Part shown: in pieces, positions 8,978 to 18,135 of the stretch
Layout: each line of letters begins with the position of its first letter
How positions within the stretch are numbered: the stretch's first letter is position 1
Assembly: GCF_030272895.1 (NCBI RefSeq)
Contig: NZ_JALRNF010000033.1
Location: forward strand, 12,714-76,713
From: Pseudomonas sp. BGr12
Lineage (GTDB): Bacteria; Pseudomonadota; Gammaproteobacteria; Pseudomonadales; Pseudomonadaceae
DNA: 64,000 bases
Reading direction: 5' to 3'
Notes under the pieces: generated by a model
What the model was told of the DNA's origin: nothing
The model's input: the letters and a program-made list of their open reading frames with translations, nothing else
The model's database searches: none
Translations under genes and position numbers: made by a program

Positions 8978-9916
8978 ATGGAAACCCGTGCGCATCACGT
9001 GCTGATCGGCCTGGTGACGGTGATCGTGATCACCGGCGCCATGCTGTTCGGCCTGTGGCTGACCAAATCCAGCGTCGACAGCACCTTCAAGGATTACCAG
9101 GTGGTGTTCAACGAAGCGGTCTCCGGCCTGTCCCGGGGCAGCTCGGTGCAGTACAACGGCATCAAGGTAGGTGATGTCACCAGCCTGCGCCTGGACCCCA
9201 AGGACCCGCGCCGGGTGCTGGCGCGGGTGCGCTTGAGCGCCGATACCCCGATCAAGGAAGACACCCGGGCCAAGCTGACCCTGACCGGCATCACCGGCAC
9301 CTCGTTCATCCAGCTCAGCGGTGGTACACCGCAGAGCCCCGAGCTCAAAGGCAAGGACGGCAAGCTGCCGGTGATCATCGCCTCACCTTCGCCCATCGCC
9401 CGCCTGCTGGATGACGGCAGTGACCTGCTGAGCAATATCAACATGCTGGTGCACAACGCCAACCTGGTGTTTTCCGAAGACAATGCCGCGCAGCTGACCA
9501 AGACCCTGAGCAACCTGGAGCAGACCACCGCAGCGTTCAGCGACCAGCGCGGCGATATCCGCACGGCAATCCAGCAACTGGCTCAGGTCGGCAACCAGGC
9601 CAGCGCCATGCTCGAACAGACCAGCGAACTGATGCGCAACGCCAACGGCCTGCTCAACAGTCAGGGCAAGCAGGCCTTCGGCAGCGCCGAGCAGGCCATG
9701 CAGTCCCTGGCCCAGAGCGCGGCCACCCTCAACAGCCTGCTCAACGACAACCGCGATGCTCTCGATGGCGGCGCCCAGGGCCTGAACCAGTTGGCACCGG
9801 CGATTCGGGAGCTGCGCCAGACCCTGACCTCGCTCAAGGCGATCTCCCAGCGCCTGGAAGCCAACCCCAGCGGCTACCTGCTCGGCCGTGACACACACAA
9901 GGAGTTCGAGCCATGA
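8978..9916 (+). CDS. MlaD-like MCE domain protein
   Basis: 312 residues. One N-terminal membrane anchor (about 8-27) is followed by an MCE domain (about 40-120: VVFNEAVSGLSRGSSVQYNG, then LTGITGTSFIQLSGG) and a long helical tail rich in Gln, Asn, Ala and Leu. Its length, greater than MlaD of E. coli, fits proteins whose helices build a periplasmic barrel or needle for lipids. The gene starts one base after the ATPase stop; the ATG at 8978 has GGAG upstream. Confidence 0.9.
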   Translation: METRAHHVLIGLVTVIVITGAMLFGLWLTKSSVDSTFKDYQVVFNEAVSGLSRGSSVQYNGIKVGDVTSLRLDPKDPRRVLARVRLSADTPIKEDTRAKLTLTGITGTSFIQLSGGTPQSPELKGKDGKLPVIIASPSPIARLLDDGSDLLSNINMLVHNANLVFSEDNAAQLTKTLSNLEQTTAAFSDQRGDIRTAIQQLAQVGNQASAMLEQTSELMRNANGLLNSQGKQAFGSAEQAMQSLAQSAATLNSLLNDNRDALDGGAQGLNQLAPAIRELRQTLTSLKAISQRLEANPSGYLLGRDTHKEFEP

Positions 9917-10554
9917 GCCGCCTTTACCGCGTTGTGACCCTGGCCGCGGCCCTGAGCCTTGCCAGTGCCTGCTCGATCCTGCCCAAGGCCGAACCTGCCG
10001 ACGTCTATCGTTTGCCTTCGACCCAGGCCAGCCGCGTGGCGCCCCAGGGTGGCGAAGTCAGCTGGTCGCTGCGGGTCAACAAGCCCCTGGCCAGCGACAT
10101 CCTCAACAGCCCGAAGATCGCCGTGGTGCCCCAGGGCGACCTGATCAGTACCTACAAGGGCGTGCGCTGGAGCGATCCGGCCCCCTTGCTGCTGCGCAAC
10201 CGCATGCTCGATGCCTTCCAGCGCGATGGCCGGGTGCCGCGCCTGAGCGCCGACGACAGCAACCTGCAGGCCGACTACGAGCTGGCCGGCGAGCTGCAGG
10301 CGTTCCAGAGCGAGTACAGCGCCGAGGGTCTGGTGGTGCTGATTCGCTATGACGCGCGCCTGGTGCAGGGGCGCACCCAACGCATTCTCGCCAGCCAGCG
10401 CTTCGAAGTGCGTCAGCCGCTAGGCGACAAACAGGTGCCTGCCGTGGTCAGCGGTTTCGGTGCGGCCAGCGACCGCCTGATGGCGCAACTGGTGACCTGG
10501 ACCCTGGCCCAGGCCAACCAGGCCCAGGTTCAGGTTCAGGCAAAGAACCAGTAG
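9913..10554 (+). CDS. ABC-type transport auxiliary lipoprotein (PqiC/YmbA-like)
   Basis: 213 residues. A lipoprotein signal ends LSLASAC (Cys about 20). The mature part matches the auxiliary lipoprotein family seen with MCE operons (VYRLPSTQ, then WSDPAPLLLRNRMLDAFQ). It probably docks the MCE assembly to the outer membrane. It overlaps the MCE gene by 4 bp (ATGA) and its 3' end overlaps the convergent SpmAB-like gene by 19 bp. Confidence 0.85.
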   Translation: MSRLYRVVTLAAALSLASACSILPKAEPADVYRLPSTQASRVAPQGGEVSWSLRVNKPLASDILNSPKIAVVPQGDLISTYKGVRWSDPAPLLLRNRMLDAFQRDGRVPRLSADDSNLQADYELAGELQAFQSEYSAEGLVVLIRYDARLVQGRTQRILASQRFEVRQPLGDKQVPAVVSGFGAASDRLMAQLVTWTLAQANQAQVQVQAKNQ

Positions 10555-11765
10555 CAGACGAAGATCGCCGCGATCACCCCGGCCAGTTCCGCGAGCAGGG
10601 CACAGCCCACCGCATGGCGGGCGCGCTGGATGCCGACGGCACCGAAGTAGACCGCCAGCACGTAGAAGGTAGTCTCAGTGCTGCCCTGGATGGTGGCGGC
10701 GACCAGGGCCGGGAAGCTGTCGACACCGTGGGTCTGCATGGTCTCGATCAGCATCGCCCGCGCCGCGCTGCCGGAGAACGGCTTGACCAATGCGGTCGGC
10801 AGGCCCTCGACGAAGCGGGTATCCCAGCCCAGCCATTCGACGATATGGCGGATGCCATCCAGGGCCAGCTCCAGAGCGCCTGAGGCGCGCAGCACGCCGA
10901 CGGCGCAGAGCATGGCGACCAGGTAGGGCAACAGGCTCTTGGCGACGTCAAAGCCCTCCTTGGCGCCTTCCACGAAGGTTTCATAGACCTTCACCCGCTT
11001 GAACGCGCCGATCACCAGGAACAGGATGATCAGGCCGAACAGGGTCAGGTTGCCCATGATCGACGACAGGCTGGCCAGCGCGGTGGCCGACAGGGTGCCG
11101 AGAAACGCCATGAAGCCGCCCAGCAGCAGCGCGCCTGGCACCAGGTAGGCCAGTACCACCGGGTCCCACAGGCGCAGGCGCTGCATGACCGCGACCGACA
11201 GCAGGCCGACCAGGGTCGAGGCGCTGGTGGCCAGCAGGATGGGCAGGAACACCAGGGTCGGGTCCATGGCGCCTTGCTGGGCGCGGTACATGAAGATGGT
11301 CACCGGCAGCAGGGTCAGTGACGATGCGTTGAGCACCAGGAACAGGATCTGCGCGTTGCTGGCGGTGTTCGAGCTGGGGTTGAGCTCCTGCAGGGCGCGC
11401 ATGGCCTTCAGGCCAATGGGCGTGGCGGCATTGTCCAGGCCCAGGCCGTTGGCGGCGAAGTTCAAGGTGATCAGGCCCAGGGCCGGGTGGCCGGGCGGCA
11501 CTTCCGGCATCAGGCGGGCGAACAGGGGGCCCAGCACCTTGGCCAGCCACTCGACGACGCCGGCCTTCTCGGCGATCTTCAGAAAGCCCAGCCAGAGGGT
11601 CAGGGTGCCGAACAGCAGGACCATCACCTCGACCGACAGCTTGGCCATGGCGAAGATGCTCTCGACCATGGCGGCGAAAACCCCGGCATTGCCACCTACC
11701 AGCCATTGCGCCAGCGCGGAGATGGCCGCGACCAGGAAAAAGCCAAGCCAAAGGCCGTTGAGCAT
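10536..11765 (-). CDS. Fused SpmA/SpmB-type nucleoside-recognition (Gate) domain membrane protein
   Basis: 409 residues with two Gate-type membrane halves corresponding to Bacillus SpmA (N-terminal, LNFAANGLGLDNAATPIGLKA) and SpmB (C-terminal, KPFSGSAARAMLIE and GSTETTFYVLAVYFG). In Pseudomonas the two halves occur as one polypeptide; its role outside sporulation is unknown. The ATG at 11765 is preferred because GGGGGA lies upstream. It is convergent with the lipoprotein gene, sharing 19 bp at the 3' ends. Confidence 0.82.
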   Translation of the reverse strand: MLNGLWLGFFLVAAISALAQWLVGGNAGVFAAMVESIFAMAKLSVEVMVLLFGTLTLWLGFLKIAEKAGVVEWLAKVLGPLFARLMPEVPPGHPALGLITLNFAANGLGLDNAATPIGLKAMRALQELNPSSNTASNAQILFLVLNASSLTLLPVTIFMYRAQQGAMDPTLVFLPILLATSASTLVGLLSVAVMQRLRLWDPVVLAYLVPGALLLGGFMAFLGTLSATALASLSSIMGNLTLFGLIILFLVIGAFKRVKVYETFVEGAKEGFDVAKSLLPYLVAMLCAVGVLRASGALELALDGIRHIVEWLGWDTRFVEGLPTALVKPFSGSAARAMLIETMQTHGVDSFPALVAATIQGSTETTFYVLAVYFGAVGIQRARHAVGCALLAELAGVIAAIFVCYWFFA

Positions 11766-11826
11766 CCGTTGTTCCCCCACAAAGTTGCGACGCATGATAA
11801 CGGCGCGGGTCGACTACGCGCCACCT

Positions 11827-11901
11827 TGTAGGAGCGGGCTTGCCCCGCGATCGCGCGTTCAAATCCGCTACATCGAATCGCGGGGCAAGCCCGCTCCCAC
11901 A
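11827..11901. repeat. REP pair upstream of the SpmAB-like gene
   Basis: Inverted REP units at 11827-11850 and 11878-11901, both near consensus, separated by 27 bases. They lie between the start of the SpmAB-like gene and the gltP terminator. Confidence 0.92.
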
Positions 11902-11923
11902 CTCGCGATAATCTCCGGAAACG

Positions 11924-11952
11924 AAAAAGCCCCGACCAGGTCGGGGCTTTTC
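11924..11952 (-). terminator. Rho-independent terminator of gltP
   Basis: AAAAAGCCCCGACC and GGTCGGGGCTTTT form a near-perfect hairpin just after the gltP stop on the minus strand, with a T-run on that strand. It could work in both directions. Confidence 0.88.
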
Positions 11953-11970
11953 CTTCAACTGCACTGCACC

Positions 11971-13302
11971 TTAGTGGTTGGCAGTCTTGCCGGCAGGTAC
12001 AGCTTCTTTGCTGCGCCAGTGCGGCAGGGAGTTCCAGTAGCGCTGGCCCTTGGCATCGTCGTACATGCCTTCCCAACGAGCGATAACCAGTACCGCCAGG
12101 GCGTTGCCGATCACGTTCAGGGCAGTACGCGCCATGTCCATGATGCGGTCGACACCGGCGATGAAGGCCAGGCCTTCCAGCGGGATACCGACGCTGCCCA
12201 GGGTAGCCAGCAGGACCACGAAGGACACGCCCGGCACGCCGGCGATACCCTTGGAGGTGACCATCAGGGTCAGGACCAGCAGCAGCTGCTGGCTCAGCGA
12301 CAGGTCGATGCCGTACAGCTGGGCGATGAAGATGGCCGCGATGCTCTGGTACAGGGTCGAACCGTCAAGGTTGAACGAGTAGCCGGTCGGTACCACGAAG
12401 CTGCAGATGGCTTTCGGCGCACCGTAGGCTTCCATCTTCTCGATCACGCGCGGCAGCACGGTCTCGGAGCTTGCGGTGGAGTAGGCCAGGACCAGTTCGT
12501 CCTTGAAGATGCGCATCAGCTTGAGGATCGAGAAGCCGAACAGGCGCGCGATCAGGCCCAGCACCATGAAGCCGAAGAAGGCGATGGCGAAGTACACCAG
12601 CAGCACCAGCTTGGCCAGCGGCAGCAGCGAGGCGAAGCCGAAGTTGGCGACGGTCACGGCGATCAGGGCGAATACACCGATCGGCGCGTAGTTCATGATC
12701 ATGTGAGTGACCTTGAACATGGTTTCGGACACGCCCTGGAAGGTTTTCACCAGCGGGTCGCGGATGTCTGCCTGCAGGCTCGACAGGCCCAGGCCGAACA
12801 GTACCGAGAAGAAGATGATCGGCAGCATTTCACCGCGCATCAGCGCCGCGAAGATGTTCGACGGGATCAGGTTGAGGATGGTCTCGATGAACGCATGCTC
12901 ATGCTGAACCTCGGCCGCAGTAGCCTGGTACTTGGAGATATCGACGGTACCCAGGGTGCTCATGTCGATGCCGGCGCCCGGGTGGAAGAGGTTGGCCAGG
13001 ACCAGGCCGACCACGATCGCGATGGTGGTGACCACTTCGAAGTAGATGATGGTCTTCAGGCCGATACTGCCGAGTTTTTTCGCATCGCCTACCCCGGCGA
13101 TACCCACGACCAGCGACGAAATCACGATCGGGATGACGATCATCTTGATCAGGCGAATGAAGATGTCACCGGCAGGTTGCAGGACGTTACTGATCCACCA
13201 TGCCTTTTCTGCACTGAAATGATTCAGTACAGCGCCGATGGCAATCCCGAGTACCAGACCGATGAGGATCTGCCAGGCGAGGCTTAGCTTTGCCTTCTTC
13301 AT
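11971..13302 (-). CDS. gltP: Glutamate/aspartate:proton symporter GltP
   Basis: 443 residues, DAACS (SLC1-like) family. Hallmarks visible: eight membrane segments plus two re-entrant loops, LYGIDLSLSQQLLLVL after the FNLDGSTLYQ segment (about residues 310-340, the substrate and cation site), and a conserved PGVSFVVLLATL segment. It imports glutamate and aspartate with protons. The start at 13302 has AAGGT upstream. Monocistronic by layout: terminator downstream, large gap upstream. Confidence 0.92.
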   Translation of the reverse strand: MKKAKLSLAWQILIGLVLGIAIGAVLNHFSAEKAWWISNVLQPAGDIFIRLIKMIVIPIVISSLVVGIAGVGDAKKLGSIGLKTIIYFEVVTTIAIVVGLVLANLFHPGAGIDMSTLGTVDISKYQATAAEVQHEHAFIETILNLIPSNIFAALMRGEMLPIIFFSVLFGLGLSSLQADIRDPLVKTFQGVSETMFKVTHMIMNYAPIGVFALIAVTVANFGFASLLPLAKLVLLVYFAIAFFGFMVLGLIARLFGFSILKLMRIFKDELVLAYSTASSETVLPRVIEKMEAYGAPKAICSFVVPTGYSFNLDGSTLYQSIAAIFIAQLYGIDLSLSQQLLLVLTLMVTSKGIAGVPGVSFVVLLATLGSVGIPLEGLAFIAGVDRIMDMARTALNVIGNALAVLVIARWEGMYDDAKGQRYWNSLPHWRSKEAVPAGKTANH

Positions 13303-14217
13303 GTCGTTACCTTTTCTTCAAGTGGAAACGGGCACCTGGCTGATAACCGCGACCCAGAGCTGTTTAATGCGACTGGTTGTCGAAATCGGCTATCGACTGG
13401 CACGCCGTAAAAGGTCACCGCAAGCGAGCGTAGGAACGCTCCGGCCAGCGAAAAAAGGCGCAACTATTCCGACGCGGGGGGGCTCCGTCTAATGCCGTAA
13501 ACGACTACCCTATGCCGAATCGGCATGATATTTCTGCACCAAAACGGGCGTCCCAGAGGGTTGATTCCAGAGCGTTCGGAATTCCGACTATGGCCAAAGC
13601 GCCATATTTCGGCAGATTTGGACGTATCCACCTGAGTGCAAAACGCCGTTGTTCGACAATCCGAATGCGTGAAATCACCTCGGTGCGCACATCGATTGGG
13701 GGTGAAAAAATATCGATGTACGGTTGCGTGGAAATATGCCTCAAGGCGGGAGGGGAAACATTTCAGCAGGCGGGGGAGTGAAATCCGTTTGCCAAAAGCG
13801 ACGCGGAAGCCAGATCAGAAATGCTCCGGCGAACCGGGACATCCAACCTGTAACTTCCGCTGCCACTGCACCTGACCCGGCCCTCATCGGGGGCACTCCC
13901 TGTACCCCTAGGCCCCTCCGATCCTGGAACAATCAGAGCAGCCCGGCCCCTTGGTCATGCGCCAGCCTTCCTCGGGCGGGCGCATCATAGAAGCTCGAAA
14001 CGGCAAAAGGTTCAGCCTCTATCGCTGTACATGAATGCCCGGACGCATCCAGTACCTGTTCGATTGACGCTTGGGTTGCGCCATCAACTGATGAATTCGC
14101 GGTCCATGGCCAACCGTGGTTGGCCCGGACCTGGCCGTCATTGGCCGCCATTGCCGCTGTACTGCCATCCAGTGATAAGGGTGGTAGCCAGGGCTCTGTA
14201 AAGCGTCTCTTGCATGA
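13303..14217. other. 915-bp gap without a convincing gene; dyad-rich
   Basis: No open frame here has convincing codon bias, ribosome site or recognisable product. The region upstream of gltP (13303-13500) should hold its promoter. Between 13512 and 13720 there are four dyads: ATGCCGA/TCGGCAT (13512-13526), TCGGAATTCCGA (13576-13587), TATGGC/GCCATA (13589-13606) and ACATCGAT/ATCGATGT (13689-13719). This part is visibly more AT-rich than the flanking genes. A 24-residue minus-strand frame opens at 14216, just after the DUF1328 stop. Confidence 0.5.
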
Positions 14218-14698
<481 letters not shown>

Positions 14699-14992
14699 GC
14701 CGTGCTCCTCCTGCTGCAGTCTGATTGTTGTCTCAGAACAGTCGTTGCAGCGCGCATGCCAACCACAGGTAGACAAAATAGCTATTTAATTCAATAGGTT
14801 AGATTCAATGTAAATCAATAGGAGCACGTATCCTGCACGATTGCCCCGGCAGGGTCGTGCGATTTGCATGATCGACCTCGCCCCTTGGTCAGGAGCTAGT
14901 ATGCAAAGACGGGAAGGAATCGGAATGAACCATGCAACTTGCCCGATTTTTCCGACACTAACCAAGACCATTCTTATAAAGGAGCGTAGGAG

Positions 14993-16339
14993 ATGGAATC
15001 AGCCCAGGACCACCAAGGCCGTATCCTGTTGGTCGACGACGAGTCCGCCATCCTGCGCACCTTCCGCTACTGCCTGGAGGATGAAGGCTACAGCGTGGCC
15101 ACCGCCAACAGCGCAGCGCAAGCCGAAACCCTGTTGCAGCGCCAGGTCTTCGACCTGTGCTTTCTCGACCTGCGCCTGGGTGAAGACAATGGCCTGGATG
15201 TCCTGGCGCAGATGCGCGTCCAGGCACCCTGGATGCGGGTGGTCATCGTCACCGCCCATTCGGCGATCGATACCGCAGTCGATGCCATCCAGGCCGGCGC
15301 TGCCGACTACCTGGTCAAACCCTGCAGTCCCGACCAGTTGCGCCTGGCCACCGCCAAGCAACTGGAAGTTCGCCAGCTGTCGGCACGACTCGAAGCGCTG
15401 GAAGGCGAATTGCGCAAATCCAATGACGGCCTGGACTCCCACACCCCGGCCATGATGGCGGTGCTGGAGACGGCCCGCCAGGTCGCCGGCACCGATGCCA
15501 ATATCCTCATACTCGGCGAGTCGGGCACCGGCAAAGGCGAACTGGCCAGGGCCATTCACGGCTGGAGCAAGCGTGCGCGCAAAGCCTGTGTGACCATCAA
15601 CTGCCCGTCCCTGACCGGCGAGCTGATGGAAAGCGAACTGTTCGGCCACAGCCGGGGCTCATTCACCGGGGCCAGCGAAAGCACCCTGGGCCGGGTCAAC
15701 CAGGCGGATGGCGGCACCCTGTTCCTCGATGAGATCGGCGATTTTCCCCTGACCCTCCAGCCCAAACTATTGCGCTTCATCCAGGACAAGGAATACGAGC
15801 GAATTGGCGACCCGGTGACCCGCCGCGCCGACGTGCGCATTCTGGCTGCGACCAACCTCAACCTGGAGGACATGGTGCGCGAGGGGCGCTTTCGCGAAGA
15901 CCTGTTGTACCGGCTCAACGTCATCACCCTGCACCTGCCGCCGCTACGCGAACGCAGCGAGGACATCCTGGCCCTGGCCGACCGCTTCCTCGCCCGTTTC
16001 GTCAAAGACTATTCACGCCCTGCCCGTGGCTTCAGCGATGATGCCCAGGCGGCGCTGCTCAATTACCGCTGGCCGGGCAACATTCGCGAACTGCGCAACG
16101 TGATCGAGCGTGCCAGCATCATCTGCACCCAGGAACGGGTCGAAATCAGCCACCTGGGCATGACCGAACAACCGGCGGGCAATACACCGCGCGTCGGCGC
16201 CGCCCTGAGCCTGGATGAACTGGAACGGGCACACATCGAAGCCGTGCTGGCGACCAGCGAAACCCTCGACCAGGCGGCCAAGACCCTGGGGATCGATGCC
16301 TCGACCCTGTACCGCAAGCGCAAGCAATACAACCTATGA
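14993..16339 (+). CDS. algB: Alginate response regulator AlgB (NtrC family)
   Basis: 448 residues. Receiver domain with D15/D16, phosphoacceptor D59 and K109; AAA+ domain with Walker A GESGTGKG from 175 (Lys181) and Walker B LFLDE (D246/E247); C-terminal Fis-type helix-turn-helix (AAKTLGIDASTLYRKRK). The length and D59 match AlgB of P. aeruginosa. The sigma-54 contact loop reads GSFTGA (222-227) instead of the canonical GAFTGA. GGAG precedes the ATG. It overlaps kinB by 4 bp. AlgB activates alginate genes and affects virulence and quorum functions in P. aeruginosa. Confidence 0.95.
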   Translation: MESAQDHQGRILLVDDESAILRTFRYCLEDEGYSVATANSAAQAETLLQRQVFDLCFLDLRLGEDNGLDVLAQMRVQAPWMRVVIVTAHSAIDTAVDAIQAGAADYLVKPCSPDQLRLATAKQLEVRQLSARLEALEGELRKSNDGLDSHTPAMMAVLETARQVAGTDANILILGESGTGKGELARAIHGWSKRARKACVTINCPSLTGELMESELFGHSRGSFTGASESTLGRVNQADGGTLFLDEIGDFPLTLQPKLLRFIQDKEYERIGDPVTRRADVRILAATNLNLEDMVREGRFREDLLYRLNVITLHLPPLRERSEDILALADRFLARFVKDYSRPARGFSDDAQAALLNYRWPGNIRELRNVIERASIICTQERVEISHLGMTEQPAGNTPRVGAALSLDELERAHIEAVLATSETLDQAAKTLGIDASTLYRKRKQYNL

Positions 16340-18123
16340 AATGGGCGATGAGGCTGCGCACGCGGCTTTTTCTCAGCATTTCGGCGCTGATGACCGTCGC
16401 CCTGTTCGGCCTGTTGCTGGGACTGGTCAGCGTACGGCAAATGGCCAGCTCGCAGCAGGCCATGATCCAGGACAACTCCGCGACCCTGGAGCTGGGCCTG
16501 AAGCTGCGGCAGAACCTCGGCGAGCAACTGACGCTGATACTTGACGACGCGGCAAAGGTGCAAGCCCTCGAGCCCTTGCAACAGCAGTTTCAGCAATTGC
16601 TCGACGAAGGCATCGAGCAGGAAAGCGATAGCGACAGCCAGACAGCATTCGCCAGCGCCAGACGCCACTACCAGGACTACCTGCAGGCCTTGCGCAACAG
16701 CGGCGCATCCCCCCGCAATCTCGATGCCGACCAGCCGCTGGGCAAGGCCTTCAATGCCCTGCGCAGCGACCTGGTCAACGCCCACAAGCATGCCCTGGAG
16801 CAGCTCAGCCAGAGTGAACAGCAGGCCCATGATCGCGCACTGCTGATATCAGGCCTGCTCGGGCTGCTCGGCCTGGCGGTGCTGATCCTGGGCTTTGTCA
16901 CCGCCCATGGCATCGCCCGGCGTATCGGCCAGCCCATCGAGGCCCTGGCCAAGGCCGCCGACCAGATCGGCCAAGGCGACTTCAAGGTGACCCTGCCGGT
17001 ATCCCAGACCCTGGAGCTGAATCAGCTGACCCGTCGCTTTGGCCTGATGGCCGAATCGTTGCGCAAGCACCAGGCCACCAACATCGACGAACTGCTGGCC
17101 GGTCAGCAACGGCTGCAAGCGGTGCTCGACAGCATCGATGACGGCCTGCTGATCATCGATCGCAAAGGCCACCTCGAACACATCAACCCGGTGGCCCAGC
17201 GGCAACTGGGCTGGGACGAGCGTCGCCTGGGCAGCGGCCTGGGTGAAGCCTTGCAGCGCCCGGAGCTCGATGAGCAACTACGCCTGGTGCTGCGTGGCGG
17301 CAGCCTGGACCGGGTGCCGGACGACCTGAGCCTGGAGATAGATGAAGAACCCCGTTTGCTGACCTACAGCCTGACCCCGGTCTGTCATCCCGAAGGGCAG
17401 ATTCTCGGCGCGGTCATGGTGCTCCATGACGTCACCGAGCAGCGCGCGTTCGAACGGGTGCGCAGCGAGTTTGTCCTGCGCGCCTCCCACGAGTTGCGCA
17501 CGCCGGTCACCGGCATGCACATGGCCTTCGGTCTGCTGCGTGAACGCCTGACCTTTGCCCAGGAATCCCGGGAGGCCGACCTGCTGACGACCATTACCGA
17601 AGAGATGCAGCGCCTGACCCAATTGATCAACGACCTGCTGAATTTCTCCCGCTACCAGAGCGGCCAGCAGAAGCTCGAACTGATCCCCTGCGCGGTCAGC
17701 GAACTGTTGGCCCGTGCCTGCGAGCGCTTTGCCGAGGCGGCGGAGGCCAAGCAGATTGAGCTGAAAGTGGAGCTGGCCACGCCGTTGCCACATATCCAGG
17801 TCGATCCGGCACAGATGGACCGGGTGATGGATAACCTGCTGGACAATGCCGTGCGCCATACTCCGGTGGCCGGCTGCATTCGCCTGCACGCCAGGCGCCA
17901 TGCCGAGCGGGTGATCATCAGTATCGAAGACAATGGCGAGGGCATTGCCTACGGCCAACAGGCGCGAATCTTCGAACCTTTCGTCCAGGTCGGACGCCAG
18001 AAAGGCGGAGCCGGCCTGGGGCTGGCGCTGTGCAAGGAGATAGTCCTGCTGCACGGTGGACGCATGGGCGTTTACTCCCGCCCAGGGCAGGGCTCGCAGT
18101 TCTACATGGCCCTGCCGGTCTGA
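16336..18123 (+). CDS. kinB: Sensor histidine kinase KinB
   Basis: 595 residues. Two membrane segments (about 10-32 and 169-190) flank a periplasmic sensor, followed by HAMP (about 190-245), PAS (about 255-370), a DHp H-box RASHELRTP with H385, and a HATPase domain with N and G boxes (DNLLDNAVRH; GGAGLGLALCKE). H385 matches the phosphorylated histidine of P. aeruginosa KinB. It is the cognate kinase and phosphatase of AlgB, and translation is coupled by the ATGA overlap. Confidence 0.95.
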   Translation: MKWAMRLRTRLFLSISALMTVALFGLLLGLVSVRQMASSQQAMIQDNSATLELGLKLRQNLGEQLTLILDDAAKVQALEPLQQQFQQLLDEGIEQESDSDSQTAFASARRHYQDYLQALRNSGASPRNLDADQPLGKAFNALRSDLVNAHKHALEQLSQSEQQAHDRALLISGLLGLLGLAVLILGFVTAHGIARRIGQPIEALAKAADQIGQGDFKVTLPVSQTLELNQLTRRFGLMAESLRKHQATNIDELLAGQQRLQAVLDSIDDGLLIIDRKGHLEHINPVAQRQLGWDERRLGSGLGEALQRPELDEQLRLVLRGGSLDRVPDDLSLEIDEEPRLLTYSLTPVCHPEGQILGAVMVLHDVTEQRAFERVRSEFVLRASHELRTPVTGMHMAFGLLRERLTFAQESREADLLTTITEEMQRLTQLINDLLNFSRYQSGQQKLELIPCAVSELLARACERFAEAAEAKQIELKVELATPLPHIQVDPAQMDRVMDNLLDNAVRHTPVAGCIRLHARRHAERVIISIEDNGEGIAYGQQARIFEPFVQVGRQKGGAGLGLALCKEIVLLHGGRMGVYSRPGQGSQFYMALPV

Positions 18124-18135
18124 CGCTGCCCGGGT

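Noticed and set aside
11185..13287. 700-residue ORF on the + strand opposite gltP
   Set aside because: It spans a terminator and a REP pair and is the complement of real genes; no domain is recognisable.
13505..13744. Minus-strand 79-residue ORF in the gltP upstream gap
   Set aside because: It needs a TTG start, has no ribosome site, and codon use is not GC-ending as in neighbouring genes.
13933..14151. Minus-strand 72-residue ORF after DUF1328
   Set aside because: Third-position GC is near random for this genome, and there is no recognisable family or ribosome site.
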